Source of the DNA: GCA-002708315 sp964460905
GTDB taxonomy: Bacteria; Bacteroidota; Bacteroidia; Bacteroidales; F082
Direction of reading: 5' to 3'
Length of the DNA: 64,000 bases
NCBI GenBank assembly: GCA_964460905.1
Contig: CAYWRM010000008.1
Location: 1-64,000 of the forward strand
Part shown: piece after piece, positions 55,793-64,000 of the stretch
How the letters are laid out: every line of letters begins with the position of its first letter
Position numbering within the stretch: the stretch's first letter is position 1
The notes under the pieces: model-generated
Seen by the model: the letters and a program-made list of their open reading frames with translations, nothing else
Told to the model about the DNA's origin: nothing
The model's database searches: none
Translations under genes and position numbers: made by a program

Positions 55793-55815
55793 TTCTGTAT
55801 AGGAAAGTAAGTACC
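55793..55815 (+). repeat. attR-like direct repeat of the mnmE 3' end
   Basis: It matches 51623-51645 at 22 of 23 bases: TTCTGTAT, variable base A, then GGAAAGTAAGTACC. It is not preceded by mnmE coding sequence, so it marks the far end of an insertion of about 4.17 kb. Confidence 0.75.
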
Positions 55816-55939
55816 ACAGACTAAACAAGGAATAACTGACACTATCCTGTTAAAAGTATAAGTCTAAAATACCAGGGGTAGGCCTTTGTTTTAAAGTTGA
55901 ACCTTTTCTTTAAAAATAGTATGGATTTTTAGTCACTAA

Positions 55940-57535
55940 TTATCTATTTTCATATGCAGCATAATATTCATCCAGTATATCATATCCTAGTATTCTGGTT
56001 TTTTCAAAATCGGCAGCATATGAATTTGCAAGAGATAATCTCAATGTCCACTCAGGTCCATCAAACCCAGCACCAGGCATTGCAATTATAGCCTTCTCTT
56101 CGGCTAATCTGATAACAGTATCTAATGAATAATAATTTTCTGACATCCACTTTGCAAAATCCTCACCATACTTATCTTTCGCTATTTTTAGAACATCCAA
56201 TTCAATATAATAGAATGCACCATATGGATCATCTGGAGAAATTAATGGTTTGCCAGGCATGTTTTCAATTACTTTTGCATACCTGTTTCTTACTATCTCT
56301 CTTGAGGTTAATTTATACTTATCAGCTTTATCAAATAACGATGCCAAAGAAAACATTGTCATTTGGATTTGCTGTGGTGTGGATAAACCCGCAGTATGAT
56401 TTAAAGCAACAGCACGACTATCAGCCACAAATCGATCAATCATTTTCAACTTTGAGGGGTCTAATGTTATCCTTTCATAACGTGTGTGCAATTCCTTCTT
56501 GTCTTTATCCGAATAATTAGCCAACATTTTATCAAAAATATTATTCTCATGCAAGGCTATTGCCCCAAGTCTCCATCCTGTTGCTCCAAAAAATTTAGAA
56601 TACGAATAAACCAAAATTGTATTCTCAGGTGCTATCATAGCCAATGATGTGAAATTATCAGTGAATGTTCCATAAACATCATCCGTTAGAAGTATCAGGT
56701 CTTTTCTTTCCTTTACTATTTCAGCAATCTTTTTTAAAGTTTCATCATTTAATCTAACTGATGGTGGATTCATTGGGTTAACCAAAAAGAAGGCTTTTAT
56801 TTTTGGATCCTTCAATTTTTCTATTTCTGAATCGGGATATTGCCAGCCGATGCTTTCATCAGCTACAATTTGAATCAAATTCAAGTCGTAGTCTTTTAAT
56901 TTTGGCATTTCAATATATGGTGTAAAAATTGGAGTGCCAACGGCTATGGTATCACCGGCATTAAGAAATTTGTTTGACTTTAAAGTATTGAAAATATAAT
57001 ACATGGCAGCAGTACCACCTTCTGTAACAAAAATATCAAATTTGCCAGATGGAGGTTTCATTCCTGCACTCATTTCTTTAAGCAAATATGCATGTACAAT
57101 GGTTTCGGTATGCGTAAGCACTCTGTCGGGTACAGGATAGTTATTTCCCAGTATTCCGTTAACCCATTCTACCAATAGTTCATCTTTATCAATATTATAA
57201 GTAGAGGTGGCAAACTCAAATATTTCATTCAAATATTGCAGACCAATTGTGTCTTTATTTAAGGCCAGGTATTTTTCAAATCTATGAGTAATTCCATATT
57301 CTTCAGCTATTCCTCCATATCCATCTAATACTTGAAATTGTCTTTTAGATTCTTCTAAAGCAAATAGTCCCAATTGGAAAAATGCGTCCCTTGGTTTAGT
57401 TGCTAACCAGTTTGGGTTACCCCTACCTGCATTTATCATTGAATAATCATGCCTTTTCCCAGCTAACTTGATCAATATGTCTTTAACCTCGAAAGGACTA
57501 AGTTGATCTAACTTTTTTTCTTCTGATCTTTTCAT
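55940..57535 (-). CDS. aspD: Aspartate 4-decarboxylase
   Basis: A PLP enzyme converting L-aspartate to L-alanine and CO2, with side transaminase activity. The 531 residues match the AspD type: INAGRGNPNWLATKPR, VTEGGTAAMYYIF, LVNPMNPPSV and PLP Lys314 in YSYSKFFGATGWRLG. The 500+ length, with the extra N-terminal segment, separates it from ordinary aspartate aminotransferases. It is 24 bases downstream of aspT. The pair supports the aspartate/alanine exchange cycle that consumes an internal proton and generates proton-motive force. Confidence 0.94.
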   Translation of the reverse strand: MKRSEEKKLDQLSPFEVKDILIKLAGKRHDYSMINAGRGNPNWLATKPRDAFFQLGLFALEESKRQFQVLDGYGGIAEEYGITHRFEKYLALNKDTIGLQYLNEIFEFATSTYNIDKDELLVEWVNGILGNNYPVPDRVLTHTETIVHAYLLKEMSAGMKPPSGKFDIFVTEGGTAAMYYIFNTLKSNKFLNAGDTIAVGTPIFTPYIEMPKLKDYDLNLIQIVADESIGWQYPDSEIEKLKDPKIKAFFLVNPMNPPSVRLNDETLKKIAEIVKERKDLILLTDDVYGTFTDNFTSLAMIAPENTILVYSYSKFFGATGWRLGAIALHENNIFDKMLANYSDKDKKELHTRYERITLDPSKLKMIDRFVADSRAVALNHTAGLSTPQQIQMTMFSLASLFDKADKYKLTSREIVRNRYAKVIENMPGKPLISPDDPYGAFYYIELDVLKIAKDKYGEDFAKWMSENYYSLDTVIRLAEEKAIIAMPGAGFDGPEWTLRLSLANSYAADFEKTRILGYDILDEYYAAYENR

Positions 57536-57559
57536 CTAATTAATTTTTTATGGTATAGA

Positions 57560-59263
57560 TTACATACTAGAAATAATTGCGATAACTATTGGACCCCATA
57601 GGGTCAAAAATATATTTGCGACAGCATATGTCATTGTAAATGAAGGTGTAGGTGTAGAATTACCTGCTGCATCAAGCAGTGTTGCAAAACCGGGGTTAGC
57701 ACTTTTGCTTCCTGTTAATACCCCCAAAGCAGTAATTGGTTCTTTAATTTTGAACATAAAATAATTTATAATAAATTGTATAATCATTGGTAAGATTGTA
57801 ACTATTACACCTAACAATAATAAAGTTACCCCATATTCTTTAATTGCGGCAATTGCAGGTTGACCTGCATTTAGCCCTACAATTCCAACAAATACAGCTA
57901 AACCAAAGCTCTGTAGAAAATTTGCAGCCCCTATATTTACTGCGCCTAATTTAGGATGTTGGGTTCTTAAAAACCCAAATATTAAACCTGAAACTAAGCA
58001 ACCTAAACCTGACCCTAAGGAAATAGCCGTCCCATCGATGGTAAAGCTAATTTCACCAATTAAGTATCCAAAAACCAGTGCTATTCCAAGAGTTACAAAT
58101 TCTGTAGTATTTATTGATGGTGCTTTATGACCAAGTAGCTTTTGTGCTCTATCTAAATCCTTTTTTCGACCTACTAAAAGAATTTCATCACCTGTATGAA
58201 TTATAGTTCCATCTAGAACGGGAATGGGCTTTGACATTCTTTTCAAACCGCTGATGTATATACCATGTCGTTGATTGACAGTAGCTTTTTTGCGTAGTTG
58301 CTTTAGGTTAAGGCCGTTAATTTTTTTATTGGTGATTACTATAACTCTTACCTCTTCAGTAAAATCAACATTTTCACCAAATTCAGCAATCTCAACTCCA
58401 ATACTTTTGCCTATTTTAGAGAAAGTAGCTACTAAACCGCTGATAAATAGTATATCACCCTCTTCCAGTTTCATTGTGGGTTCAGGATCAAAGCCTTTAT
58501 TATCTTTAATAATTTGTTCAATAGTTAAATCAGGTCCAAATTTATCTTCCAGTTTCTTAACTGTACTATTTAAGTACTTAGAGTTACTACTAAGCTTAAA
58601 AGCTCTTGTATTTACTCTTGTTAAAGGAGTAAATTCACCTTCACCAAGCTCACCTGATCCACCCATTTTAGTTGCTAATGCAATGGCTGCTTTTCTTAAA
58701 TCCCATTTCATAATAATAGGAATTATACCCACTGCCAATATGGGACCAATTGAGCCAAAAATATAGGTGATAGAATAACCTACTGCAACATTTGTTTTTA
58801 GTTTTGCGGCTTTGTCAACAGCCAAACCAAGGTTATTGATGGCATCTCCTGCTGTACCAATAATAGCAGATTGCGTTAACCCTCCGGCAGCGAGTCCTGC
58901 AGCTAACCCTGCATCCAAACCAGCCCATATTGAAACACCTAATACAGCTAATAATCCTAACACTGTCATTGCAACAGCTGCTAGTAGAAATTTTATTGAT
59001 GAAGGCTTTAATGATGCAAAAAACTGAGGTCCACCTAGATAACCAACCATGAAAATAAATAGTGAAAAGAAAATGTTTTTTATATCTTCACTTACAAGTA
59101 TCCCTCCAACTTGTCCTATTGCTACACCAATAAGTAATGTTCCTGCAATTCCTCCAAGAACAAATTTTCCCACTTTAAATTTTCCAAGTAAAAATCCTAA
59201 GCCAATGGTCAAAAACAAAGCAATAAAGGGAAAGTCCCTAAGTTGTTGAACAATAATATCCAT
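57560..59263 (-). CDS. aspT: Aspartate:alanine antiporter (AAE family)
   Basis: The 567-residue membrane protein has two five-helix halves flanking a central cytosolic region (about 205-370) with two TrkA-C-like domains (LEEGDILFISGL and IHTGDEILLVGRKKDL). AAGGLTQSAIIGTAGDAI and GSKSANPGFATLL match the conserved AspT-type helices. It exchanges external aspartate for internal alanine electrogenically. Transcribed first, it is followed by aspD. Confidence 0.92.
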   Translation of the reverse strand: MDIIVQQLRDFPFIALFLTIGLGFLLGKFKVGKFVLGGIAGTLLIGVAIGQVGGILVSEDIKNIFFSLFIFMVGYLGGPQFFASLKPSSIKFLLAAVAMTVLGLLAVLGVSIWAGLDAGLAAGLAAGGLTQSAIIGTAGDAINNLGLAVDKAAKLKTNVAVGYSITYIFGSIGPILAVGIIPIIMKWDLRKAAIALATKMGGSGELGEGEFTPLTRVNTRAFKLSSNSKYLNSTVKKLEDKFGPDLTIEQIIKDNKGFDPEPTMKLEEGDILFISGLVATFSKIGKSIGVEIAEFGENVDFTEEVRVIVITNKKINGLNLKQLRKKATVNQRHGIYISGLKRMSKPIPVLDGTIIHTGDEILLVGRKKDLDRAQKLLGHKAPSINTTEFVTLGIALVFGYLIGEISFTIDGTAISLGSGLGCLVSGLIFGFLRTQHPKLGAVNIGAANFLQSFGLAVFVGIVGLNAGQPAIAAIKEYGVTLLLLGVIVTILPMIIQFIINYFMFKIKEPITALGVLTGSKSANPGFATLLDAAGNSTPTPSFTMTYAVANIFLTLWGPIVIAIISSM

Positions 59264-59443
59264 AATTTATAATTTTATGTTAATAAAAGTATTTAATTTT
59301 CTTGTTTCAGTACAAAAAGCATCTGCTCTTCTAGCAGAAATATTTAAAGAGCATTACTTGTTTTTACCATCATGAGCAAATATAAGAAATTATTACATGT
59401 ATTATTATGCAATAAATGTTGTTAACCATAATTAGCACAACAC

Positions 59444-59474
59444 TTGACTATCGACTTTTATTTTAATATCTTTG
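59444..59474 (+). promoter_or_regulatory. Promoter TTG-N20-TATCTTTG
   Basis: TTG at 59444-59446 and TATCTTTG at 59467-59474 match the phylum consensus, 27 bases before the L-domain lipoprotein. Confidence 0.55.
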
Positions 59475-59500
59475 AAGTCTTTACCTAAAGACCTCAAAGT

Positions 59501-60469
59501 ATGAAAACTCAGCTCAACTTTTCAGTCTTGTTATTGATTAGCATCTTATTTTTATCTTCATGCGACAAAGATGAATTACCAGTATATGGTGAAAAAACTT
59601 ACGTTGGTGATATTATTAATCCTACGGCTGAAGAGTTTCAAAAAATTCTTTCGTTTGGCTATGACACTATAATTGGAAGTGTTATGTTTAATGATTCTTA
59701 TGAAGCGAACATTTCAGATTTTCGAGCCTTATCAAATATCCGCCTAATAAGTGGTACACTTAGAATTCAAAGTGCAAACCGCTTCAATTCCTTTTATGGA
59801 TTAGGTAAACTGGAATCGATTGGTAGTATGCATATTAATCATTCAAGACTTACAAGTTTCGACGGACTTGATAGTCTAAAATACATTAAGGAATATTTAC
59901 GTATTGAAAACAATGGGGTCTTATTAAATATCAATGGGCTATCTAATTTAGATTCCGTTGGCGAAGGACTTACAATTTGGAGTAACTATTACCTAGAAAA
60001 TATTGACGGGCTAATTAACCTAAAGAATATTGGAGGTAAATTAACTATCGGAGGTTTCAGCCTAGTTAATCTCGACAGCTTAATTAATCTTGAGTCGGTT
60101 GGTGAATATTTAAACATTTTTGGAGTCTATAACATGGTAGATATTAAAGGTTTAAGTAAACTGAAAACCATTGGCGGTTATTTAAGTATAGGAGCTGCCG
60201 AAAAACTATACAACCTTGAAGGGCTTGATGCACTTCAATATATTGGAGGCAATCTGATGCTTGCTGTTAACCGAATAAAAGACCTTGATGCATTAGAGAA
60301 TATTCAGTTCATTGGTGGTAAGATTCAAATCATAAAAAATTATAGATTGACTGATTTATGTGGTTTAAGACCATATTTATCAACAGGCAATTTCAATAAC
60401 ATATATGACATATATGATAACCTATATAATCCTACTATGCAAGAAATTATTGATGGTGATTGTAATTAA
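59501..60469 (+). CDS. Lipoprotein with receptor-L-domain-like leucine-rich repeats
   Basis: The lipobox LSSC gives Cys21. After a 50-residue N-terminal strip, repeats of about 22-25 residues follow the pattern LxxLxxIGGxLxIxxN (examples GLINLKNIGGKLTIGG, GLSKLKTIGGYLSIG). They resemble the receptor-L-domain/LRR fold of surface proteins. It ends in DLCGLRPYL ... DGDC, a capping Cys pair. It is probably exposed on the cell surface; the ligand is unknown. Confidence 0.75.
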   Translation: MKTQLNFSVLLLISILFLSSCDKDELPVYGEKTYVGDIINPTAEEFQKILSFGYDTIIGSVMFNDSYEANISDFRALSNIRLISGTLRIQSANRFNSFYGLGKLESIGSMHINHSRLTSFDGLDSLKYIKEYLRIENNGVLLNINGLSNLDSVGEGLTIWSNYYLENIDGLINLKNIGGKLTIGGFSLVNLDSLINLESVGEYLNIFGVYNMVDIKGLSKLKTIGGYLSIGAAEKLYNLEGLDALQYIGGNLMLAVNRIKDLDALENIQFIGGKIQIIKNYRLTDLCGLRPYLSTGNFNNIYDIYDNLYNPTMQEIIDGDCN

Positions 60470-60554
60470 TAGCTTGTGTTAGTAATGCAGATATATACAT
60501 GTTTTATCCTTTATCCCATCCATTTTTCTTATTTTCGTTTCCTAAATTTATATT

Positions 60555-61787
60555 ATGATAAAGCTTAATACAGACATAGTTCGTAGTAATTTTCCAGGTT
60601 TGAAAAATAATTGGGTATTTTTAGATAATGCAGGTGGTACACAAACTGCCCGACAGGTTGGTGATAATATCAATGACTATCTATTCAACTCTAATGTTCA
60701 GTTAGGAGCTTCGTACGAAATATCTCAGAAAGCCGGCAAGAGAGTTTATAAATCACAAAAAATATGGGCTGAAGCAATTAATGCTTCAAGCGCTTCGGAA
60801 GTAGTATTTGGTTCATCTACCACGGCATTGTTGCAAAACTTATCCATATCGATGGTACAACAGTTTAAACCGGGTGATGAAGTTATTGTAACAAATTCTG
60901 ATCATGAAGCTAATATTGGTCCTTGGGTAAGTATGGAGAGATTTGGGGTTATTGTTAAATTTTGGGAAATAAACCCTGAGACCTATACTCTTGAGCTGGA
61001 GGATCTTGCAAAGTTAATGAGTAAAAATACCAAGCTGGTTGCTTTTACACATGTTTCAAATATTCTTGGCACTATAAACCCGGTTGAGCAAATCACGAAA
61101 TTTGTACATAAACATGGTGCGCTGGTTTGCGTAGATGGTGTTGCCTATGCTCCCCATCGACTCGTAGATGTTACAAAATGGGATGTTGACTACTATGTGT
61201 TTAGCCTTTACAAAGTTTACGGTCCCCATTATTCAATATTATACGGTAAGAAAAACCATCTAAGGAAACTGGCAGGAATTAATCATTTTTTTATTGACAA
61301 TAATGAAGTGCCTTACAAGCTTCAGCCGGGCAATGTTAACTTTGAACTTACTTATGGAAGTAAAGGGATAATTGATTATTTTGATAAAGTTTATAGCGCA
61401 CATTTTGAAGACGCTTCCCTCCCACTCTTTTCCAAACTTGAAAATGTTTTCAATCTAATTGCCACTTATGAAGAAGAGTTAGCAAAGCCACTTATAATGT
61501 TTCTCAATAATAAAAAGGGAGTTAATATTATTGGAGATACAAGAACTGATAAGAACATTCGCATTCCTACTATTTCTTTCACTATTGAAAACCGAAAAAG
61601 TAGCCAAATACCAATTCTTGTTGATCCAGCTAAAATTGGAATTCGATGGGGAGATTTCTATGCCAGACGATTAATTAACGGCCTGAATCTATCTGATAAA
61701 GATGGTGTTATAAGAGCAAGCATGGTGCATTACAATACATTAGAAGAAGTTGAGCGGTTGATTGCCATTCTCGATAATATTCTTTGA
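60555..61787 (+). CDS. Cysteine-desulfurase-like class V aminotransferase (TIGR01976 type)
   Basis: The 410-residue PLP protein opens FPGLKNNWVFLDNAGGTQ and has VFGSSTTALLQNLS, the aspartate strand LVCVDGVAYAPHRLVDV and PLP Lys in YYVFSLYKVYGPHYSILYG. This layout fits the VC1184-like subfamily of cysteine desulfurase-like proteins, whose sulfur acceptor is unknown. Its stop overlaps the YkgJ start (ATGA type), so the two are co-translated. Confidence 0.88.
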   Translation: MIKLNTDIVRSNFPGLKNNWVFLDNAGGTQTARQVGDNINDYLFNSNVQLGASYEISQKAGKRVYKSQKIWAEAINASSASEVVFGSSTTALLQNLSISMVQQFKPGDEVIVTNSDHEANIGPWVSMERFGVIVKFWEINPETYTLELEDLAKLMSKNTKLVAFTHVSNILGTINPVEQITKFVHKHGALVCVDGVAYAPHRLVDVTKWDVDYYVFSLYKVYGPHYSILYGKKNHLRKLAGINHFFIDNNEVPYKLQPGNVNFELTYGSKGIIDYFDKVYSAHFEDASLPLFSKLENVFNLIATYEEELAKPLIMFLNNKKGVNIIGDTRTDKNIRIPTISFTIENRKSSQIPILVDPAKIGIRWGDFYARRLINGLNLSDKDGVIRASMVHYNTLEEVERLIAILDNIL

Positions 61788-62278
61788 GTATGAAATCAGA
61801 ATATCAACATTTTTTAGATCGTGCAAAGTCGAGTAAAAAAGAAAACAAGAAGTTGATTTCAAGGTTGAAAAAATTAAAACCAAAAGAATTAGATAGTATA
61901 ATTAACAACCTGCACGAAGAAGCGTTTAAAGTTATCGACTGTCTTGAATGTGCCAATTGCTGTAGCTCCATAAGTCCTGCAATAACAGATAACGACATCC
62001 AAAAAATTGCAAAAGCCCTTAGAATTAAACCATCTGTAGTGGTTGACAAATACATGTATTTGGATGATGAACATGATTATATAATGAACTGTAGCCCTTG
62101 CCCTTTTCTTATGAAAGATAATTATTGTGAGATTTATGACTCACGTCCGTTGGCTTGCAAGGGATATCCTCACACAGACAGGAATAAAATGAATCAAATC
62201 CTTAACCTTACTCTTAAAAATACAGCAATTTGCCCCGCCGTTAGTTATATTATTGAGGAGTTGAAAAATATATATTAA
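61784..62278 (+). CDS. YkgJ-family cysteine cluster protein
   Basis: The 164-residue protein has the conserved cysteine pattern CLECANCC at about 45-52, CSPCPF near 102 and CEIYDSRPLACKGYPH near 113-127. It is expected to bind a zinc or Fe-S centre. The CDS overlaps the preceding desulfurase-like gene by 4 bases, and a sulfur donor next to a metal-cluster protein is a plausible functional pair. Confidence 0.85.
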   Translation: MSMKSEYQHFLDRAKSSKKENKKLISRLKKLKPKELDSIINNLHEEAFKVIDCLECANCCSSISPAITDNDIQKIAKALRIKPSVVVDKYMYLDDEHDYIMNCSPCPFLMKDNYCEIYDSRPLACKGYPHTDRNKMNQILNLTLKNTAICPAVSYIIEELKNIY

Positions 62279-62353
62279 TGTTTCTGTTCGTAAAATATAT
62301 TTTATGCCATTACATTTATATCAAATATGATTCATACACCAAAAGGAAAAGTT

Positions 62354-63277
62354 ATGATAGATAATAATCAAATAATAGTTTATGGCGGTACTGGTTTCTA
62401 TGGACAAAAAGTTGTTGAAAAGTTGGTGCAAAAAGGAAGATCAGTAAAAGTAGTTACACGAAACTCTGAAAACGCAAAAAGAATAGTTGGAGATAAAGTG
62501 GAATTATTTCAAGGTGATGTGACACTAAAAGGAACGATTGAAAACTCATTAAAGAATGTTGGTTCTATTGTAATTTGCCTTTCAGCAATGAGCAATAAAT
62601 TAATCAGAAAAATGAAAGAGATTGAACGTGATGCTGTTTTGGAAATTATGAAGCAAGCAGAAAAAGCGAATATTTCAAGGTTAGTTTACATGTCAGGTTA
62701 TGAAATGAGAAAACAACTTCTGGATGATTTAAAAATACCTGAATTCGGAGAAATAAAAATAGAAGTAGAAGAAAAAATAAGACAATCAAATTTTAATTGG
62801 ACAATATTAGGTGATGCACCAGCCTTTGAAATATTTTTTGCATTTATAAAAAAAGAGAAAATGACTGTGCCAGGTGGTGGATTTAATGCATTTCCGACTA
62901 TTTCATCAGAAGATGTTGGAGAGATAACAGCACAAATTGTTATACGTGATGACCTGAATAATAAAAGAATAAGATTAACAGGTCCAAAAGCCTATTCTTT
63001 TCCTGAAGTAGCAAAACTAATAACCCATATAAGTGGAATAAGAATAAAGCATATAACAATACCTTTATTTTTAATCAACATTGTATCGTTTTTGCTTTTG
63101 CCATTTACCCCTTTTGTTAGATATTTATATAATAGTTTAAAAATGCTAAATAACTTTCCATTAGATTTAGCTGAAAATGTGTCAAAAGATCATGAAATAC
63201 TGAAAGAGTTATTTGATTATGAACCTGTAACTTTGGAAATGGAGATTAGTCGTAGGATTAAAGAAAATATATTATAG
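62354..63277 (+). CDS. NAD(P)H-binding atypical SDR (NmrA-like)
   Basis: The 307-residue protein opens with the Rossmann signature VYGGTGFYGQKVVEKL, followed by VVTRNSENAKRIV and the ARxxDxx-like VELFQGDV, then SRLVYMSGYE. It fits the atypical short-chain dehydrogenase group (NmrA/complex I assembly type). A late hydrophobic segment (TIPLFLINIVSFLLLPFTPF) resembles a membrane anchor. The ATG at 62354 is preferred over 62327, as it starts directly before the dinucleotide fold. Confidence 0.78.
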   Translation: MIDNNQIIVYGGTGFYGQKVVEKLVQKGRSVKVVTRNSENAKRIVGDKVELFQGDVTLKGTIENSLKNVGSIVICLSAMSNKLIRKMKEIERDAVLEIMKQAEKANISRLVYMSGYEMRKQLLDDLKIPEFGEIKIEVEEKIRQSNFNWTILGDAPAFEIFFAFIKKEKMTVPGGGFNAFPTISSEDVGEITAQIVIRDDLNNKRIRLTGPKAYSFPEVAKLITHISGIRIKHITIPLFLINIVSFLLLPFTPFVRYLYNSLKMLNNFPLDLAENVSKDHEILKELFDYEPVTLEMEISRRIKENIL

Positions 63278-63350
63278 ATGAATATAAGATGTGCTAACAC
63301 ACAACAATTTGTATAAAAAATAGACGGACTAGTGTCCTATTTCACTATTA

Positions 63351-64000
63351 TCACCATCTGGCTTTAACCCATTTATTTATTTTTTCTTTTGATAGAAACG
63401 TCCATGCAACAATTCGACTTTTCTTATTTCCTTGTCCCATATTAATTGTACGTACATCAGCAGCATTGTTTTTCTCTAGCACTTTGTACACATAGGTAAG
63501 ATTTGACTCCTTTGAAATTAATGTAGAAAACCACATAACAGGATTAGTGATTTGTTTACTTTCCAGTATCATGTTTCTTACAAAACTCCCCTCCCCTCCT
63601 TTGCACCATAATTCATTACTCTGTCCTCCAAAATTCAAACTAGCCTTTTTAATTTGTTTATGCTTCAAATTCCTCAATTTACGCATGTTAGCTGATTCAG
63701 CTTCAGCCAATGATGCATGAAATGGGGGATTACAAATAGTAATATCTATGATGTCTTCACTTCCAATAATACCTTTGAAAATATTATTTGAATCATGTTG
63801 CTGTCTTAATTCAACACTTTCTTGTAACGTAGGATTTAATTTAAGTATTTTGCTAACAGATTTAATAGATGTGGAATCAATATCAGAGCCTAAAAAACTC
63901 CAACCATACTCTTTGTTACCAATAATTGGATAAATACAACTTGCTCCTACACCGGTATCTAAACATAATATCTTGTTGCCTATGGGAATTTTACCATTAT
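63351..64000 (-). CDS. rlmF: 23S rRNA m6A1618 methyltransferase, 5' end beyond the window
   Basis: The frame continues to the right edge of the window without stop. It carries LDTGVGASCIYPIIG (the SAM-binding strand region), GSDID, the NPPFHAS catalytic motif of N6-adenine methyltransferases and GGEGSFVRNMILES, as in RlmF. It methylates A1618 of 23S rRNA. About 215 residues are visible; the N-terminus lies beyond 64000. The ATG at 63710 is internal, not the start. Confidence 0.93.
   Translation of the reverse strand, partial: NGKIPIGNKILCLDTGVGASCIYPIIGNKEYGWSFLGSDIDSTSIKSVSKILKLNPTLQESVELRQQHDSNNIFKGIIGSEDIIDITICNPPFHASLAEAESANMRKLRNLKHKQIKKASLNFGGQSNELWCKGGEGSFVRNMILESKQITNPVMWFSTLISKESNLTYVYKVLEKNNAADVRTINMGQGNKKSRIVAWTFLSKEKINKWVKARW

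Overview
The window is AT-rich DNA from a member of the Bacteroidota, most likely a Bacteroidales/Marinilabiliales-type lineage. Four things support this. Promoters have the phylum form TTTG-N18-20-TAnnTTTG, for example at 10248, 25014, 42650 and 59444. The families are typical of the phylum: DUF4251, DUF5723, DUF1015 beside serCA, a CarboxypepD_reg-like TonB receptor and a bS23-like four-helix protein. Gene order such as thrS-infC-rpmI-rplT and serC-serA-DUF1015 fits. Conventional ribosome binding sites are mostly absent. No rRNA operon, CRISPR array, intact insertion sequence or prophage was seen.

Layout. 1-7 kb: pentapeptide-repeat protein with a broken 5' end, YceI-like protein, UbiA-like membrane protein with a 3' frameshift, lytic transglycosylase, uvrA and a LOG-family protein. 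7-15 kb: two Na+/H+ antiporters (NhaA, NhaP type) separated by palindromic intergenic repeats, an 870-residue secreted helical-repeat protein, peptidase E, a DUF4251 protein and an EamA transporter. 15-25 kb: hybrid sensor kinase, tRNA-Ser, a cyclic-nucleotide-binding-domain/aspartase fusion, and a MarR regulator divergent from a lipoprotein and TonB receptor. 25-28 kb: thrS-infC-rpmI-rplT, with infC starting at a rare AUA codon. 28-33 kb: a three-gene signalling operon (DUF218-DUF1684 membrane protein, hybrid kinase, NtrC-type regulator). 33-42 kb: serine biosynthesis operon, S41 protease, DUF5723 protein and ABC permease. 42.7-47.5 kb: tRNA-His, then a three-gene cassette of GHKL ATPase, unknown protein and radical SAM protein lying between a truncated copy of the rnpB 5' end and the intact rnpB. 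47.6-51.6 kb: trmD, a P-loop protein, sucD and mnmE. 51.6-55.8 kb: a small genomic island at the 3' end of mnmE, bounded by 23-bp direct repeats and carrying an integrase remnant and two secreted-protein genes. 55.9-59.3 kb: aspD-aspT. 59.5-64 kb: L-domain-like lipoprotein, cysteine-desulfurase-like enzyme, YkgJ cluster protein, NAD(P)-binding protein and rlmF, cut by the window edge.

How genes fit together. Aspartate is a recurring theme. Aspartase can release fumarate and ammonia. AspD with the AspT exchanger forms the known aspartate/alanine cycle that generates proton-motive force, and peptidase E frees N-terminal aspartate. Two antiporters suggest Na+ and pH homeostasis in a saline habitat. 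The most novel-looking features are the ATPase/radical-SAM cassette inserted between tRNA-His and rnpB, the mnmE-attached island, and a 161-bp near-palindromic repeat present twice.
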